From: GCA-2733415 sp964635575
GTDB taxonomy: Bacteria > Bacteroidota > Bacteroidia > Flavobacteriales > Flavobacteriaceae
NCBI GenBank assembly: GCA_964635575.1
Contig: CAZWNY010000038.1
Span: 1 to 17,880 of the forward strand
Length of the DNA: 17,880 nucleotides
Reading direction: 5' to 3'
Both the position numbers and the translations under genes were made by a program. Each line of letters starts with the position of its first letter. Position 1 is the stretch's first letter. The notes beneath the pieces are model-generated. The model did no database searches and was not told where the DNA came from. It saw only the letters and a list, made by a program, of their open reading frames with translations. Shown here one piece after another: positions 1 to 8,729 of this stretch.

Positions 1-704
1 CCTTAACTTTTACAGGTTTGGGTGCTGAAGCAAATTTATATTTTGCAAAACAAACTTTGCTTCAAGAAGAAGTGTTGAATTTTGAGGAATTAATGAGTGG
101 TGATCAAACTAATTTGGATGCTACTCTCAAATCATACCGAACACAATATTTAGATTTATTAAAAAATGCTAAAGGATTAGATAGTTTAACTATTGCAGGG
201 CAAACTCATCAAATTGAAGGATTAGCTACTCAAATTACGAGTATGTATATTGAAAAGCAAAAAATAAACGCCATGATAGGTAAACCATCTGCTCCGTTTA
301 ATTTTGAAAACCACAAAGGCGGTAAAACCACTTTAGCATCTTTAAAAGGTAAATTTGTTTATATAGATGTTTGGGCTACTTGGTGTGGACCTTGTAAAAA
401 AGAAATTCCGTTTTTACAAAAACTAGAAGAAGAATATCACGGTAAAAACATTGAGTTTGTAAGTATTTCTGTCGACCAAGTGAAAGATCATGAAAAATGG
501 AAAAACTTTGTAACAGATAAAAAATTAGGTGGTATTCAGTTATTTGCTGATAAAGACTGGAAGTCTGATTTTGTGATTGCATATCAAATTAAAGGAATAC
601 CTCGTTTTATTTTAATAGACCCTAAAGGGAATATTGTAAACCCTGATGCTCCAAGACCATCGAGTGATAAAATTAGAGAAGCTTTTACCAAACAAGGTAT
701 TTAA
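1..704 (+). CDS. TlpA/ResA-like thioredoxin-fold protein, 5' truncated by window edge
   Basis: The frame is open from the left edge, so the start lies outside the window. The TTG at 18 is only an internal codon. The C-terminal half is a TlpA/ResA-type thioredoxin domain. It has a conserved lead-in (IGKPSAPFNFEN), a beta strand followed by WATWCGPCKKEIPFL with the redox CxxC at nt 381-395, and a GIPRF stretch carrying the cis-proline (codon 600-602). The N-terminal visible part is helical and charged, as in Bacteroidota TlpA proteins that have an extra domain before the thioredoxin fold. Such proteins are normally exported and reduce or oxidise cysteines in periplasmic proteins, for example during cytochrome c maturation. 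The signal peptide cannot be seen here. The substrate cannot be named from sequence. Transcription probably ends at the hairpin at 724-765. Confidence 0.9.
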   Translation, partial: LTFTGLGAEANLYFAKQTLLQEEVLNFEELMSGDQTNLDATLKSYRTQYLDLLKNAKGLDSLTIAGQTHQIEGLATQITSMYIEKQKINAMIGKPSAPFNFENHKGGKTTLASLKGKFVYIDVWATWCGPCKKEIPFLQKLEEEYHGKNIEFVSISVDQVKDHEKWKNFVTDKKLGGIQLFADKDWKSDFVIAYQIKGIPRFILIDPKGNIVNPDAPRPSSDKIREAFTKQGI

Positions 705-723
705 AAAAATTACAACTTATAAT

Positions 724-765
724 AAATAAAAGGCAATGCTATATTTTTAGTGTTGCCTTTTATTT
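724..765. terminator. Bidirectional intrinsic terminator between convergent genes
   Basis: A perfect 13-bp inverted repeat pairs 724-736 (AAATAAAAGGCAA) with 753-765 (TTGCCTTTTATTT). The loop region can pair further (CTA with TAG). The A-rich left arm and T-rich right arm give a U-tract on either strand. It sits between the stop of the TlpA-like gene (704) and the stop of the minus-strand DUF2461 gene (770), so it can serve both. Confidence 0.85.
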
Positions 766-769
766 GTTT

Positions 770-1438
770 TTAATCTAATAAGGATTCTCCGTTTAAATCG
801 GTTGTTAGTACTTCACTCATATAATTAAAAAACGGTCGAAGGGTTTTAAAGGTTGTTATTACTTCGTTTTTAAAATTTGTAGCAATTACTTCCTCATCAG
901 TAAATGTACGCATTACATAAAATTGTTTTTTCTTAATTAAATCAATTGCAATATGGTTTTTGTCAAAATTTCTTGGTGCTGTTTTTACTTCTTCTCCTAA
1001 TAAGGTTGTAAATATTTTTTTAAACTTAGGAGTATTTAAAATTTCACGTATTTCGGTATCATCTATTTCAAACTCTTTACGAATACGTAATAAGTCGGCG
1101 GAACTTGGGGCGTAAAAACCACCTCCAATTGCATTATTATTAGGTTCTATATTTATAAAATAACCACCTCTTAAATTTGCAGTTGCTCTTTTAAAACTTC
1201 CTGCAAAACGAGGTCTATATGGAGTTTTATCTTTCGAAAAACGGACGTCTCTATAAATACGCATTAATTTATGCGACTCAATATTGTCGGTTTTTTCTAA
1301 TTTTTGATGTACTTCTTTAAAAAAATTTTTCAATTCCAACTCCTGTTTTTTAAAAGTTGTTTTATGTTCTGAAAACCAGTTTCTGTTGTTGTTTTTTTGA
1401 AGTTGTTTTAAGTATTTATAGGTTTGTTTTGTTATCAT
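770..1438 (-). CDS. DUF2461 (TIGR02453) family protein
   Basis: This is a 222-residue soluble protein with no signal peptide or membrane segment. It carries the hallmarks of the DUF2461/TIGR02453 family. Near the N-terminus is the NNNRNWFSEHK motif (about residues 16-26). Around residues 60-78 is the highly conserved RIYRDVRFSKDKTPYRP block, followed by a GGYFINIEP-like strand and a GGGFYAP turn. The biochemical function of the family is not established. The ATG at 1438 puts the WF motif at the usual distance from the N-terminus. The gene lies 66 nt downstream of uvrB on the same strand. The gap is purine-rich on the coding strand, with no clear promoter or terminator, so co-transcription with uvrB is plausible. 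Its 3' end uses the hairpin at 724-765. Confidence 0.88.
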   Translation of the reverse strand: MITKQTYKYLKQLQKNNNRNWFSEHKTTFKKQELELKNFFKEVHQKLEKTDNIESHKLMRIYRDVRFSKDKTPYRPRFAGSFKRATANLRGGYFINIEPNNNAIGGGFYAPSSADLLRIRKEFEIDDTEIREILNTPKFKKIFTTLLGEEVKTAPRNFDKNHIAIDLIKKKQFYVMRTFTDEEVIATNFKNEVITTFKTLRPFFNYMSEVLTTDLNGESLLD

Positions 1439-1504
1439 GGTGCTTTTTATTAAACTCTCTCGCTATTGATTTTTTTCTTCTCTATTTCCCTTTTCCTTTC
1501 ATTT

Positions 1505-3490
1505 TTACAAAGATTCTTGTAATAAAGTAATGGTGTCTCGTAATTGTGCTGCTTTTAAAAAGTCTAATTCTTTTGCTGCTTTTTCCATTAATTTTCGCGA
1601 TTCTCTAATCTTTTTCTCTAATTGTGGCTTGGTCATATATGCAGCTTCTTCTTCCGCTACTTGACGAATATTATCATAATAAAAAGCATCTACATCATTT
1701 TTAGCTAATGGGTTTCCGATTTTTTTATTTAAGGGTTTTGGTGTAATATTATGATCTAAATTGTACTGTGTTTGTTTAGCTCTACGATATTCGGTTTCAT
1801 CAATAGTTTTCTGCATTGATTTGGTAATTTTATCGGCATATAATATTGCTAATCCGTTAATATTACGTGCTGCTCTACCAATGGTTTGGGTTAATGAACG
1901 GTGACTTCGTAAAAAACCTTCTTTATCTGCGTCTAAAATAGCAACTAATGAAACTTCTGGCAAATCTAATCCTTCACGTAATAAGTTTACTCCTATTAAT
2001 ACATCAAACAAACCTTTTCGTAAATCTTGCATAATTTCTACACGCTCTAAAGTATCCACATCCGAATGTATATAGCGACATCTAATTTGTATTCTGGATA
2101 AATAGGTAGTTAATTCCTCTGCCATTCGTTTGGTAAGTGTGGTTATTAATGTGCGTTCATCTTTTTCGACACGGGTTTGTATTTCTTCTATTAAATCGTC
2201 TATTTGGTTTAAACTTGGTCGTACTTCTATTAATGGATCTAATAATCCTGTTGGTCTAATTACTTGTTCTACAAATAAACCGTCTGTTTTTTGCAACTCA
2301 TAATCGGCTGGTGTTGCACTTACATAAATTACTTGATTTTGTATGGCTTCAAATTCTTCAAATTTTAACGGTCGGTTGTCCATTGCTGCAGGTAAACGAA
2401 AACCGTATGCTACTAAATTTTCTTTTCTACTTCTATCGCCTCCGTACATTGCGTGTACTTGCGATATAGTTACGTGGCTTTCGTCTACAATCATTAAATA
2501 ATCATCAGGAAAGTAATCTAATAAACAAAATGGTCTGCTTCCTGGGCTACGACCATCTAAATAACGGGAATAATTTTCAATTCCAGAGCAATATCCTAAT
2601 TCTCTAATCATTTCTAAATCGAATTCGGTACGTTCTTTTAAACGTTTTGCTTCTAAATGTTTTCCGATTTCTTTAAAATAATCGACTTGTTTCACCATGT
2701 CTTCTTGTATGGAATGAATGGCGTTTTGCAAGATGTCTGGTGAGGTTACAAACATATTTGCAGGATAAATTGTTAATTTTTCAAATGTTTCTAAAATTTC
2801 GTTTGTTTGCACATTAAATGCTTCTATCTCTTCTATTTCATCTCCAAAAAAATGTATTCTGAAAGCATTATCAGCATAACCAGGAAAAATATCGATGGTG
2901 TCGCCTTTTATTCGAAAAGTGCCACGGGTAAATTCAGCTTCCGTACGACTGTATAAACTTTGTACAAAACGATGCAATAATTTAGTGCGAGAAATTTCTT
3001 GATTACAGGTTATAGATATTACGTTTTTTTGAAATTCCACAGGGTTTCCTATCCCATATAAACAAGAAACAGAGGCGATTACAATAATATCTCTTCTTCC
3101 TGATAATAATGAAGACGTTGTGCTTAAACGTAATTTTTCTATTTCTTCATTAATAGATAAATCTTTTTCTATATAAACTCCTGATGTTGGTATATATGCT
3201 TCTGGTTGATAATAATCGTAATAAGAAACAAAATATTCTACTGCATTTTCTGGAAAAAATGCTTTAAATTCCGCATATAATTGTGCTGCTAAAGTTTTAT
3301 TATGCGCCAATACTAAAGTAGGTTTTTGTACTTGTTTTATCACATTGGCAACGGTAAATGTTTTACCTGAACCAGTTACACCAAGTAAAGTTTGGTAACG
3401 ATCGTTTTGAGTAATACCGTTTACTAACTGTTGTATTGCTTGTGGCTGATCTCCTGTTGGAGAAAATTCTGATTCAATTTTGAATTTCAT
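1505..3490 (-). CDS. uvrB: UvrABC excinuclease subunit B
   Basis: UvrB is the DNA-damage verification helicase of nucleotide excision repair. It is loaded by UvrA and then recruits UvrC. Length (661-662 aa) is normal. Visible in order (numbered from the upstream ATG): Walker A GVTGSGKT (38-45); the damage-probing beta-hairpin region YYDYYQPEAYIP (about 91-102); the DESH Walker B box (about 337-340); the RPTGLLDP segment; helicase motifs ending in QTIGRAARN; and a C-terminal UVR coiled-coil motif (about 622-657) that contacts UvrC. Two consecutive ATGs occur (3493 and 3490). I chose the second because family members usually begin MKF, but the first is equally possible. It lies about 100 nt downstream of the T9SS protein gene on the same strand and is unlikely to share a function with it. 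Confidence 0.98.
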   Translation of the reverse strand: MKFKIESEFSPTGDQPQAIQQLVNGITQNDRYQTLLGVTGSGKTFTVANVIKQVQKPTLVLAHNKTLAAQLYAEFKAFFPENAVEYFVSYYDYYQPEAYIPTSGVYIEKDLSINEEIEKLRLSTTSSLLSGRRDIIVIASVSCLYGIGNPVEFQKNVISITCNQEISRTKLLHRFVQSLYSRTEAEFTRGTFRIKGDTIDIFPGYADNAFRIHFFGDEIEEIEAFNVQTNEILETFEKLTIYPANMFVTSPDILQNAIHSIQEDMVKQVDYFKEIGKHLEAKRLKERTEFDLEMIRELGYCSGIENYSRYLDGRSPGSRPFCLLDYFPDDYLMIVDESHVTISQVHAMYGGDRSRKENLVAYGFRLPAAMDNRPLKFEEFEAIQNQVIYVSATPADYELQKTDGLFVEQVIRPTGLLDPLIEVRPSLNQIDDLIEEIQTRVEKDERTLITTLTKRMAEELTTYLSRIQIRCRYIHSDVDTLERVEIMQDLRKGLFDVLIGVNLLREGLDLPEVSLVAILDADKEGFLRSHRSLTQTIGRAARNINGLAILYADKITKSMQKTIDETEYRRAKQTQYNLDHNITPKPLNKKIGNPLAKNDVDAFYYDNIRQVAEEEAAYMTKPQLEKKIRESRKLMEKAAKELDFLKAAQLRDTITLLQESL

Positions 3491-3591
3491 CATACGAAAT
3501 TACAACATAATAGTGAGAAGTGAAACCTAAGAAGTTGTAAATAATACTTGTTTAATACTAAAAGTATTGATAAATAATGTGGGTTTTTTAA

Positions 3592-5436
3592 TTAATAATT
3601 CAAATATACCCAACCTGTAATTAAATTTGGGTTACGTGCGTCATATAAATTAAAAACGTAATAATAAGTTCCTACAGGAAGCAAACTACCTTTATTTGTT
3701 AATCCTCTATTGGCGTGTCCGTCCCAAATATTTTGACGATTTCCTTCAAAAACTAAAGTTCCGTATCGGTTATAAATTTTAAAGGTATAGTTTTCAAAAA
3801 CATCATTAATACATGAAATGGTAAAGGTGTCATTAAAACCATCTCCGTTTGGGGAAAACCCTGAATTGAGTTCCAAATCATCACACAAACAAGTTATAAT
3901 ACTAATTTCAAAAGAAATAATTTGAGAGCAATCGTCATTATTTATTCGTACATAAATAGTTTGTGGATTACTTATGTTTTCATAACTTACGGCATCAATA
4001 ACTTCATTTATTTCAGCTACTGCATCATTATATGTTTCATAATAAACAATTGTATTGATTGCAATAGTTAACAAATTTTCTTGTTGTGTTAAATTAAAAA
4101 TCGCGATATCATTACCTTCATCGCAAAGTTCTAAATTGGGTAAAATAGTTGTAACTGGCGAAAGTAATAAGTTAATTGTTTGAGTTGCTGTGTTGTTTGT
4201 TTCGTCAGTTTCTATCGTTATATTTGCTCCTGTACCATCATCATCTACAATAATTAGCAACGTAAATGTACTAGCAATAATATTGGGTAATGTTATCGTA
4301 ATATTACCTGCTTCACTATCGCCAATTGCGATGTCATTTAATGTTGTTGCAGTTGTTAATAATACACCATCAATATAAAAAGCTATTGGTGTATTTGCGG
4401 CTAAAAAATCGGTGCTATTAATATTAGATATGGTATAGTTTATTAATAATTGTTCGTTATCGCAAGTATGTATTGCTTCGTTTATAGCTACAGTTGCATC
4501 TGGTAACTGACTATTTAAAACGGTTACTACATTGTTAATCATTACCAAGTCTTGTAGTGATCTTATTTCTATTAATGCTGATGTATCTCCTGGAGAAATA
4601 TTATTTTGGATGTCGTAAAAGTCTAAATCCATATTATTCAAATTTCCCAAATTGGTGTACGAGTTTGTGCCGTTAAATGCATTATTTGGAGGATTTAATG
4701 GCGGATTAGATATTAGATTTCCGTTAATAAATATAGATTCTCCATTGGCTAAATTTTCGTCTCCTTCCCAGGCTAAAAAATGAATTTGTGCGCCAATATC
4801 ATCAATAACATTCAAGTTGTTTAGCGGTATTGCAATGTAGTTACTTAATAATGAAACGCCATCTAATCCATGAAATAGACTAATTTGGTAATAGGGTAAG
4901 CTTAAATCTTCATAAATAAAACTAATTGCCCAACCGCCATAATTGGTTTGATTACCTCCATTTGAAGAGCAATAAAAAGGTGATGTGATTAAAAAACTTA
5001 AATCGAGATTTGTAAAATCATAGATTCCTGCGCCTGTTGATATTGCCAAATCTGTAATATCTACATATGATGCAAAATACTGATGGTTCATATCTAATGT
5101 ATATACAAAAGTGTCGTCTGCTATAAAATTTACTCCATTAAGCGTAACCTCAATATCCATTTGGTTTCCTGCTGGAGCTTCTGTATTTACGGGTCCTGAC
5201 CAATATAAATAAGCTGCAATTATATTTTGTCCGGGAGTTAATGTTAGGTTTGCGGAAGATGCATTTAAAACATCACAAAAACCAATAGAAATCGGTAGAC
5301 TATTGTCATGTATATTTAACGTATTGCCTATTGCGGTATGATTATATTTTCCGTTAAATTGCTGAAATAAATCAATGGGTACTTGTGCAAAAGCAACAGA
5401 GGTTATCAATAGAAAAAGAGGCAAATATTTTTGCAT
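3592..5436 (-). CDS. Secreted T9SS type B sorting domain (gliding motility-associated C-terminal) protein
   Basis: This is a large extracellular protein of about 614 residues. The N-terminus (MQKYLPLFLLITSVAFA then Q) is a Sec signal peptide. A beta-rich domain of about 300 residues follows, with an AYLYWSG strand and a YGGWAISFIYED strand typical of bacterial surface proteins. Next comes a CARDB-like Ig fold (IDGVLL ... IETDETNNTAT). A short CDEGNDIAIFNLTQQ ... VYYETYNDA ... YVRINNDDC module follows, of the kind often found just before the sorting domain. The last 97 residues (LNSGFSPNGDGFNDTF ... IYNRYGTLVFEG ... WDG ... PVGTYYYVFNL) are the CHU_C/TIGR04131 sorting domain, recognised by the type IX secretion system. 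An in-frame ATG at 5469 would add 11 polar residues before the signal peptide; 5436 gives the better signal sequence. Adhesion is a guess. No enzyme motif is seen. Confidence 0.92.
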   Translation of the reverse strand: MQKYLPLFLLITSVAFAQVPIDLFQQFNGKYNHTAIGNTLNIHDNSLPISIGFCDVLNASSANLTLTPGQNIIAAYLYWSGPVNTEAPAGNQMDIEVTLNGVNFIADDTFVYTLDMNHQYFASYVDITDLAISTGAGIYDFTNLDLSFLITSPFYCSSNGGNQTNYGGWAISFIYEDLSLPYYQISLFHGLDGVSLLSNYIAIPLNNLNVIDDIGAQIHFLAWEGDENLANGESIFINGNLISNPPLNPPNNAFNGTNSYTNLGNLNNMDLDFYDIQNNISPGDTSALIEIRSLQDLVMINNVVTVLNSQLPDATVAINEAIHTCDNEQLLINYTISNINSTDFLAANTPIAFYIDGVLLTTATTLNDIAIGDSEAGNITITLPNIIASTFTLLIIVDDDGTGANITIETDETNNTATQTINLLLSPVTTILPNLELCDEGNDIAIFNLTQQENLLTIAINTIVYYETYNDAVAEINEVIDAVSYENISNPQTIYVRINNDDCSQIISFEISIITCLCDDLELNSGFSPNGDGFNDTFTISCINDVFENYTFKIYNRYGTLVFEGNRQNIWDGHANRGLTNKGSLLPVGTYYYVFNLYDARNPNLITGWVYLNY

Positions 5437-5452
5437 TATTTTTGCATTATTT
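5426..5452 (-). repeat. 11-bp tandem duplication spanning the start codon of the T9SS protein gene
   Basis: On the coding strand ATGCAAAAATA occurs twice in immediate succession, and the period-11 match extends over 27 bp. The downstream copy holds the preferred start codon (5436). The upstream copy is out of frame and reads ATG CAA AAA TAA, a three-codon mini-ORF whose stop overlaps the true start as TAATG. Confidence 0.8.
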
Positions 5453-5469
5453 ACCTCAAATATACTCAT

Positions 5470-5767
5470 TTATTTTTATATTTTCAAAATAAAACACGCT
5501 ATAGCTTCTTTTTGTGTAGTGCTCTTGATGCTGCTTATTTATGTAGATAATTGTTAAGCCAATAGTCGGTTGAAGGGATTGGTTTACTATTATAAGTTTT
5601 GTGCCAACATATTAGTTTTTTTTTGTAATAAGATTAACGATTTTCTAGTAAAACACTTTTTTTACTTACTCCGTTTTCATTGCTTAATGTTGTATTAAAA
5701 TTTTTTTTAATTTTCAAAAAAAAACGTTAATTCAATTATTTATCATCATTGAATTTAAGTGATTAAC
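5470..5767. other. Gene-free AT-rich intergenic region
   Basis: About 300 bp with no credible ORF on either strand. It should hold the promoter of the T9SS protein gene, but I find no full TTG-N-TAnnTTTG pair. The nearest -7-like element is TTATTTTG (5485-5492, minus), without a good partner. Several inverted repeats are present: AAGCCAAT/ATTGGTTT (5556-5563 with 5578-5585, one G.U pair), GTAAAA/TTTTAC (5648-5653 with 5660-5665) and AATTCAAT/ATTGAATT (5729-5736 with 5748-5755). The last is followed on the minus strand by nine T (5716-5724) and so resembles a weak second terminator behind the one at 5768-5805. No tRNA or known riboswitch is recognised. Confidence 0.6.
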
Positions 5768-5805
5768 AAAAAAAAAGAACACTTTTAAAAGTGCTCTTTT
5801 TTTTA
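5768..5805 (-). terminator. Intrinsic terminator of the fabG-VWA-prohibitin operon
   Basis: A long hairpin is centred at 5786/5787. Read on the minus strand it is AGAGCACTTTT paired with AAAAGTGTTCT. The single imperfect position is a G.U wobble on the minus strand but an A-C mismatch on the plus strand, so it is better formed for minus-strand transcripts. Flanking A and T runs extend the stem and supply the U-tract. It begins about 20 nt past the stop codon at 5826. Confidence 0.85.
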
Positions 5806-5825
5806 TGATAGTTTCGCAATAATTT

Positions 5826-6644
5826 TTATTGATTTCCTAAAATAATAGGCATTCCTGTTTTTCCTCCACCAATTAAAACAACTTTACTGTTTGGCGATTG
5901 AGCTAATTTTAAGGTTGCTTCAATGCCTTTATCTTGTAAAATTTTATCGGTTAATGATGCACTTAAAATACGGTTAGCATCTGCTTTTCCTTTTGCTTCA
6001 ATAATTTGCTTTTCCGCTTCTTTTTGTGCTGTTACTAATCGAAATTCATACTCTAAAGACTCTTGTTCTTGTTTTAATTTACGTTCAATAGCGTCTTTTA
6101 TAGTTCTTGGCAAGGTAACATCTCTTACTAATATATCATTTATTAGTACGTGTTGCGATTTTACTTTTTTAGACACTTCATCAAAAATTTCTTGTTGTAT
6201 TGCATCACGTTTACTGGAGTATAATTGCTCTGGAGTATAACGTCCTACAACACTACGAGCAGCTGAACGTACTTCTGGAATAATTACAACATCTAAATAG
6301 TTTTCGCCTTTTGTTTTATGCAATAATCCTAATTCTGCTGGATTTGGCATGTATAAAATTGATAAGTCTAATTTAATTTCTAACCCGTTTGAAGATAATA
6401 CTTCCATGTCTTGTTGAAAGTGGTTTTGCTGACGCATGTTGTAAATATATACTTTATTCCAAGGTGCTATAATTTGCAATCCTTCTTGTAAAGGAGGTCT
6501 ATCTGTAACAACTCCTCCTTTAAATCTTTCCCATAATACGCCTGATTCTCCTGCTTCTATGGTTACTGCTGTTTTCATCAACATTATAATTCCTACAACT
6601 GCTAAAAGGATTATCGGTAATCCTGCTTTTGGTAATTTGTCCAT
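5826..6644 (-). CDS. Prohibitin-like SPFH/Band 7 membrane protein
   Basis: This 272-residue protein has one N-terminal membrane helix (about residues 9-27) and then an SPFH/Band 7 domain (VTIEAGESGVLWERFKGGV ... GLQIIAPW ... VYIYNMRQQ) of the prohibitin subgroup. A charged alpha-helical coiled coil follows (about 185-225, rich in E, K, Q and A), and a short hydrophobic glycine-rich tail ends PIILGNQ. SPFH proteins assemble into large membrane-anchored rings or microdomains and often modulate membrane proteases such as FtsH. That role is known for the family and inferred here. It is the last gene of the fabG-VWA-SPFH operon, 36 nt after the VWA gene, and is followed directly by the terminator at 5768-5805. 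Confidence 0.92.
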   Translation of the reverse strand: MDKLPKAGLPIILLAVVGIIMLMKTAVTIEAGESGVLWERFKGGVVTDRPPLQEGLQIIAPWNKVYIYNMRQQNHFQQDMEVLSSNGLEIKLDLSILYMPNPAELGLLHKTKGENYLDVVIIPEVRSAARSVVGRYTPEQLYSSKRDAIQQEIFDEVSKKVKSQHVLINDILVRDVTLPRTIKDAIERKLKQEQESLEYEFRLVTAQKEAEKQIIEAKGKADANRILSASLTDKILQDKGIEATLKLAQSPNSKVVLIGGGKTGMPIILGNQ

Positions 6645-6680
6645 TTTTTTTTATTTTAAATTATTTATTGGTCTATTGTC

Positions 6681-8705
6681 TTAAATTAATCCGTTATACT
6701 TTCGCATTAACCACTCTATACTTAGTAATAGCAATAAAATACTTAATAAGTATTTCCAATGTATTAATGGTTTTTGAGTAATTTTATCTTCTTGAACAGT
6801 TTTATATTGCTCTTTATTAGACAACTCGTTAAACAACTGTTTATATTGATTGCTAAAGTACAATTTGTTTGTGGTATTTGCTGCTAATTGTTGTAATTTT
6901 TTAATATCGGCGTTTAAAAATTGGGCTTCTATATTAAAATCTAAAACTTCAAAACTTCCTTTTTTAACGATTACTTTATTTACTACACGTACGGTATATT
7001 TGTATGTTCCTGCGGGTAAATTATTTAAATTTAACGCGTAATTGGTTGTTGTGTTTGAAAAATCGTATGTATATTTTTGATTCGTTTTTGTGTTTAGAAT
7101 GTCGCATTTTAAAATTTCATTGGAGTTTAATTGATAGTTTTTATCATAATATTGTGCATCTAAACGCGTTTCTCCTAAATAATATTGATCTTCAGCGTCT
7201 ACTACTAAGCGTTGTTTTTTAGTGTTAGATGCTAAAAATTGTATCATTTTACCAATAAAGGCATCAAAAGTTTCAAAGTTTTTAGTGTTTAAGAAGCTTT
7301 TTGCTCTCCATTTCCAGATTCCTTCTCCTATTAATAGTGCTTCTCTCCTATTGTTTTGCTCAAAAAAGGTTAGTAAAGCTGATTTTGTTACGACATTTCC
7401 TATTTGTTGGTATAGTATTGTATTTGCGTTTGTTTGTAATTCTAAATCGCCATAAAAGTCGAGTAATGGTGGATAGGTCTCAAAACTTAAATCGTCATAT
7501 TGAAACAACGAAAAACCTTCGTTTTTATGCGCTAAGTATTCTTGTTTTTGAGTGATTACTTTTCGTTTAAATGATGATGATACCGAGTTTAAAAACGCCC
7601 AATCGGTTTGCAAGCCTGTTATGGTTAAATAGTTTTTTTGAAATTCTTTAAGTTTGCTATATGTTTCTTTAAATTTAGAGCTTGGTTGATATACAATTAT
7701 CATTTGATATTTATTTATATCAAAAACATCGGTTGGTTTTACAGTAGTTACTTTACGTTGTTTGTTCGTTTCTATCGCTTTTTTTAATGCTCCTAAATCA
7801 GGATGTAAAATAGCAGATACTAACAGTACTTTTGTACGTTCATCTATTATTGAGATATTAAAGTTCCGAATATTATTAACCTTATTTTCTTCTGATGATA
7901 GTGTAGTTATTTTTACGGTATAATATTGCTTTCCTACTTGGTTTGCTTTTAGTTTTACATTTACAATTTGGGTATGGTTATCCGTAGAAAAGTTTATTTT
8001 TTTTGAAATTATTTTATGCGCTCCATTAAACACAGTAAGCTCTTGGCTTACAGCTTTTTTACCTACATAGTTTAAAGTGATTTCTAACGGAAATTCGTTA
8101 CCTAAAAAAGCATACTTGTTATGCTGAACATGGCTTATTTTTAAATCGGTTTTTAAAACAGAATCCCCTAAAACTACAGGGTAAATTTCCTGTTTATATG
8201 CACGAGAATTTAATATATAATCTTCCCCAAACGTTTGGTTGCCGTCGGTTAGTAAAATGGTTGGTGCTAACGTGTTTTTATATATTTCTTTTAAAGATGA
8301 AAACACGTTTGCGATATTAGTTTGCGTTTCATTAAAGGTTAGCGAATCTAAGGGTTTAAATTCTTTTCCGAAGCTATAATAATCAATCGTAAATTGATTG
8401 GATAGTGTTGAGTTTTTTAGATGTGTTATAAAGTTTTGTACAGCATTGGTTTGGTTTAGTTTTTTAATGGAATTAGAGTTATCTACCACGATTACCAAAC
8501 TTGGTTTAACCCAGTGTATTACTGTTTGATTAAATTTTGGATTTAATAACAATACACCTAAAAAAAATAACGTAAAAAAACGGAGTGTTGCAAAAATATA
8601 CTGTTTTTTACTCTGTTTTTTTACGTTATAAAAATACTGAAAAATTGCAATTCCCAAAGCGAGAATTGCAATTAAAATAAGATATATATTATTTATTGTG
8701 TCCAA
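6681..8705 (-). CDS. Membrane-anchored VWA-domain protein, TTG start
   Basis: This is a 674-residue membrane protein. N-terminal helices lie at about 7-26 and 38-54. A von Willebrand A domain follows with a complete metal-binding MIDAS set: D75-x-S77-x-S79 (VVDNSNS), T129 (QTNI) and D154 (LLTDGNQ). The middle is predicted beta-sandwich, followed by a segment resembling Bacteroidota BatA/Bat-type large proteins. One C-terminal helix (about 650-667) is followed by a short basic tail. Most of the chain should lie in the periplasm. The only usable start is TTG at 8705, directly after an in-frame TAA; the next in-frame ATG would delete both N-terminal helices. It sits 24 nt after fabG and 36 nt before the SPFH gene, so it is probably co-transcribed. 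Metal-dependent protein binding is inferred; partner and function are unknown. Confidence 0.85.
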   Translation of the reverse strand: MDTINNIYLILIAILALGIAIFQYFYNVKKQSKKQYIFATLRFFTLFFLGVLLLNPKFNQTVIHWVKPSLVIVVDNSNSIKKLNQTNAVQNFITHLKNSTLSNQFTIDYYSFGKEFKPLDSLTFNETQTNIANVFSSLKEIYKNTLAPTILLTDGNQTFGEDYILNSRAYKQEIYPVVLGDSVLKTDLKISHVQHNKYAFLGNEFPLEITLNYVGKKAVSQELTVFNGAHKIISKKINFSTDNHTQIVNVKLKANQVGKQYYTVKITTLSSEENKVNNIRNFNISIIDERTKVLLVSAILHPDLGALKKAIETNKQRKVTTVKPTDVFDINKYQMIIVYQPSSKFKETYSKLKEFQKNYLTITGLQTDWAFLNSVSSSFKRKVITQKQEYLAHKNEGFSLFQYDDLSFETYPPLLDFYGDLELQTNANTILYQQIGNVVTKSALLTFFEQNNRREALLIGEGIWKWRAKSFLNTKNFETFDAFIGKMIQFLASNTKKQRLVVDAEDQYYLGETRLDAQYYDKNYQLNSNEILKCDILNTKTNQKYTYDFSNTTTNYALNLNNLPAGTYKYTVRVVNKVIVKKGSFEVLDFNIEAQFLNADIKKLQQLAANTTNKLYFSNQYKQLFNELSNKEQYKTVQEDKITQKPLIHWKYLLSILLLLLSIEWLMRKYNGLI

Positions 8706-8729
8706 TTATTTTTTTAATGCTTTTATTTA

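Noticed and set aside
3543..3568. AATACT/AGTATT hairpin between the T9SS gene and uvrB
   Set aside because: Short AT-only stem with no following T-run on the minus strand; not convincing as a terminator.
3601..3608. TATATTTG on the minus strand near the end of the T9SS gene, as a uvrB promoter
   Set aside because: It encodes the V-Y-L-N end of the protein and has no TTG partner 17-23 nt upstream, so it may be chance.
4190..4378. Plus-strand ORF inside the T9SS gene
   Set aside because: Antisense shadow of a well-supported beta-rich protein; no start context or recognisable domain.
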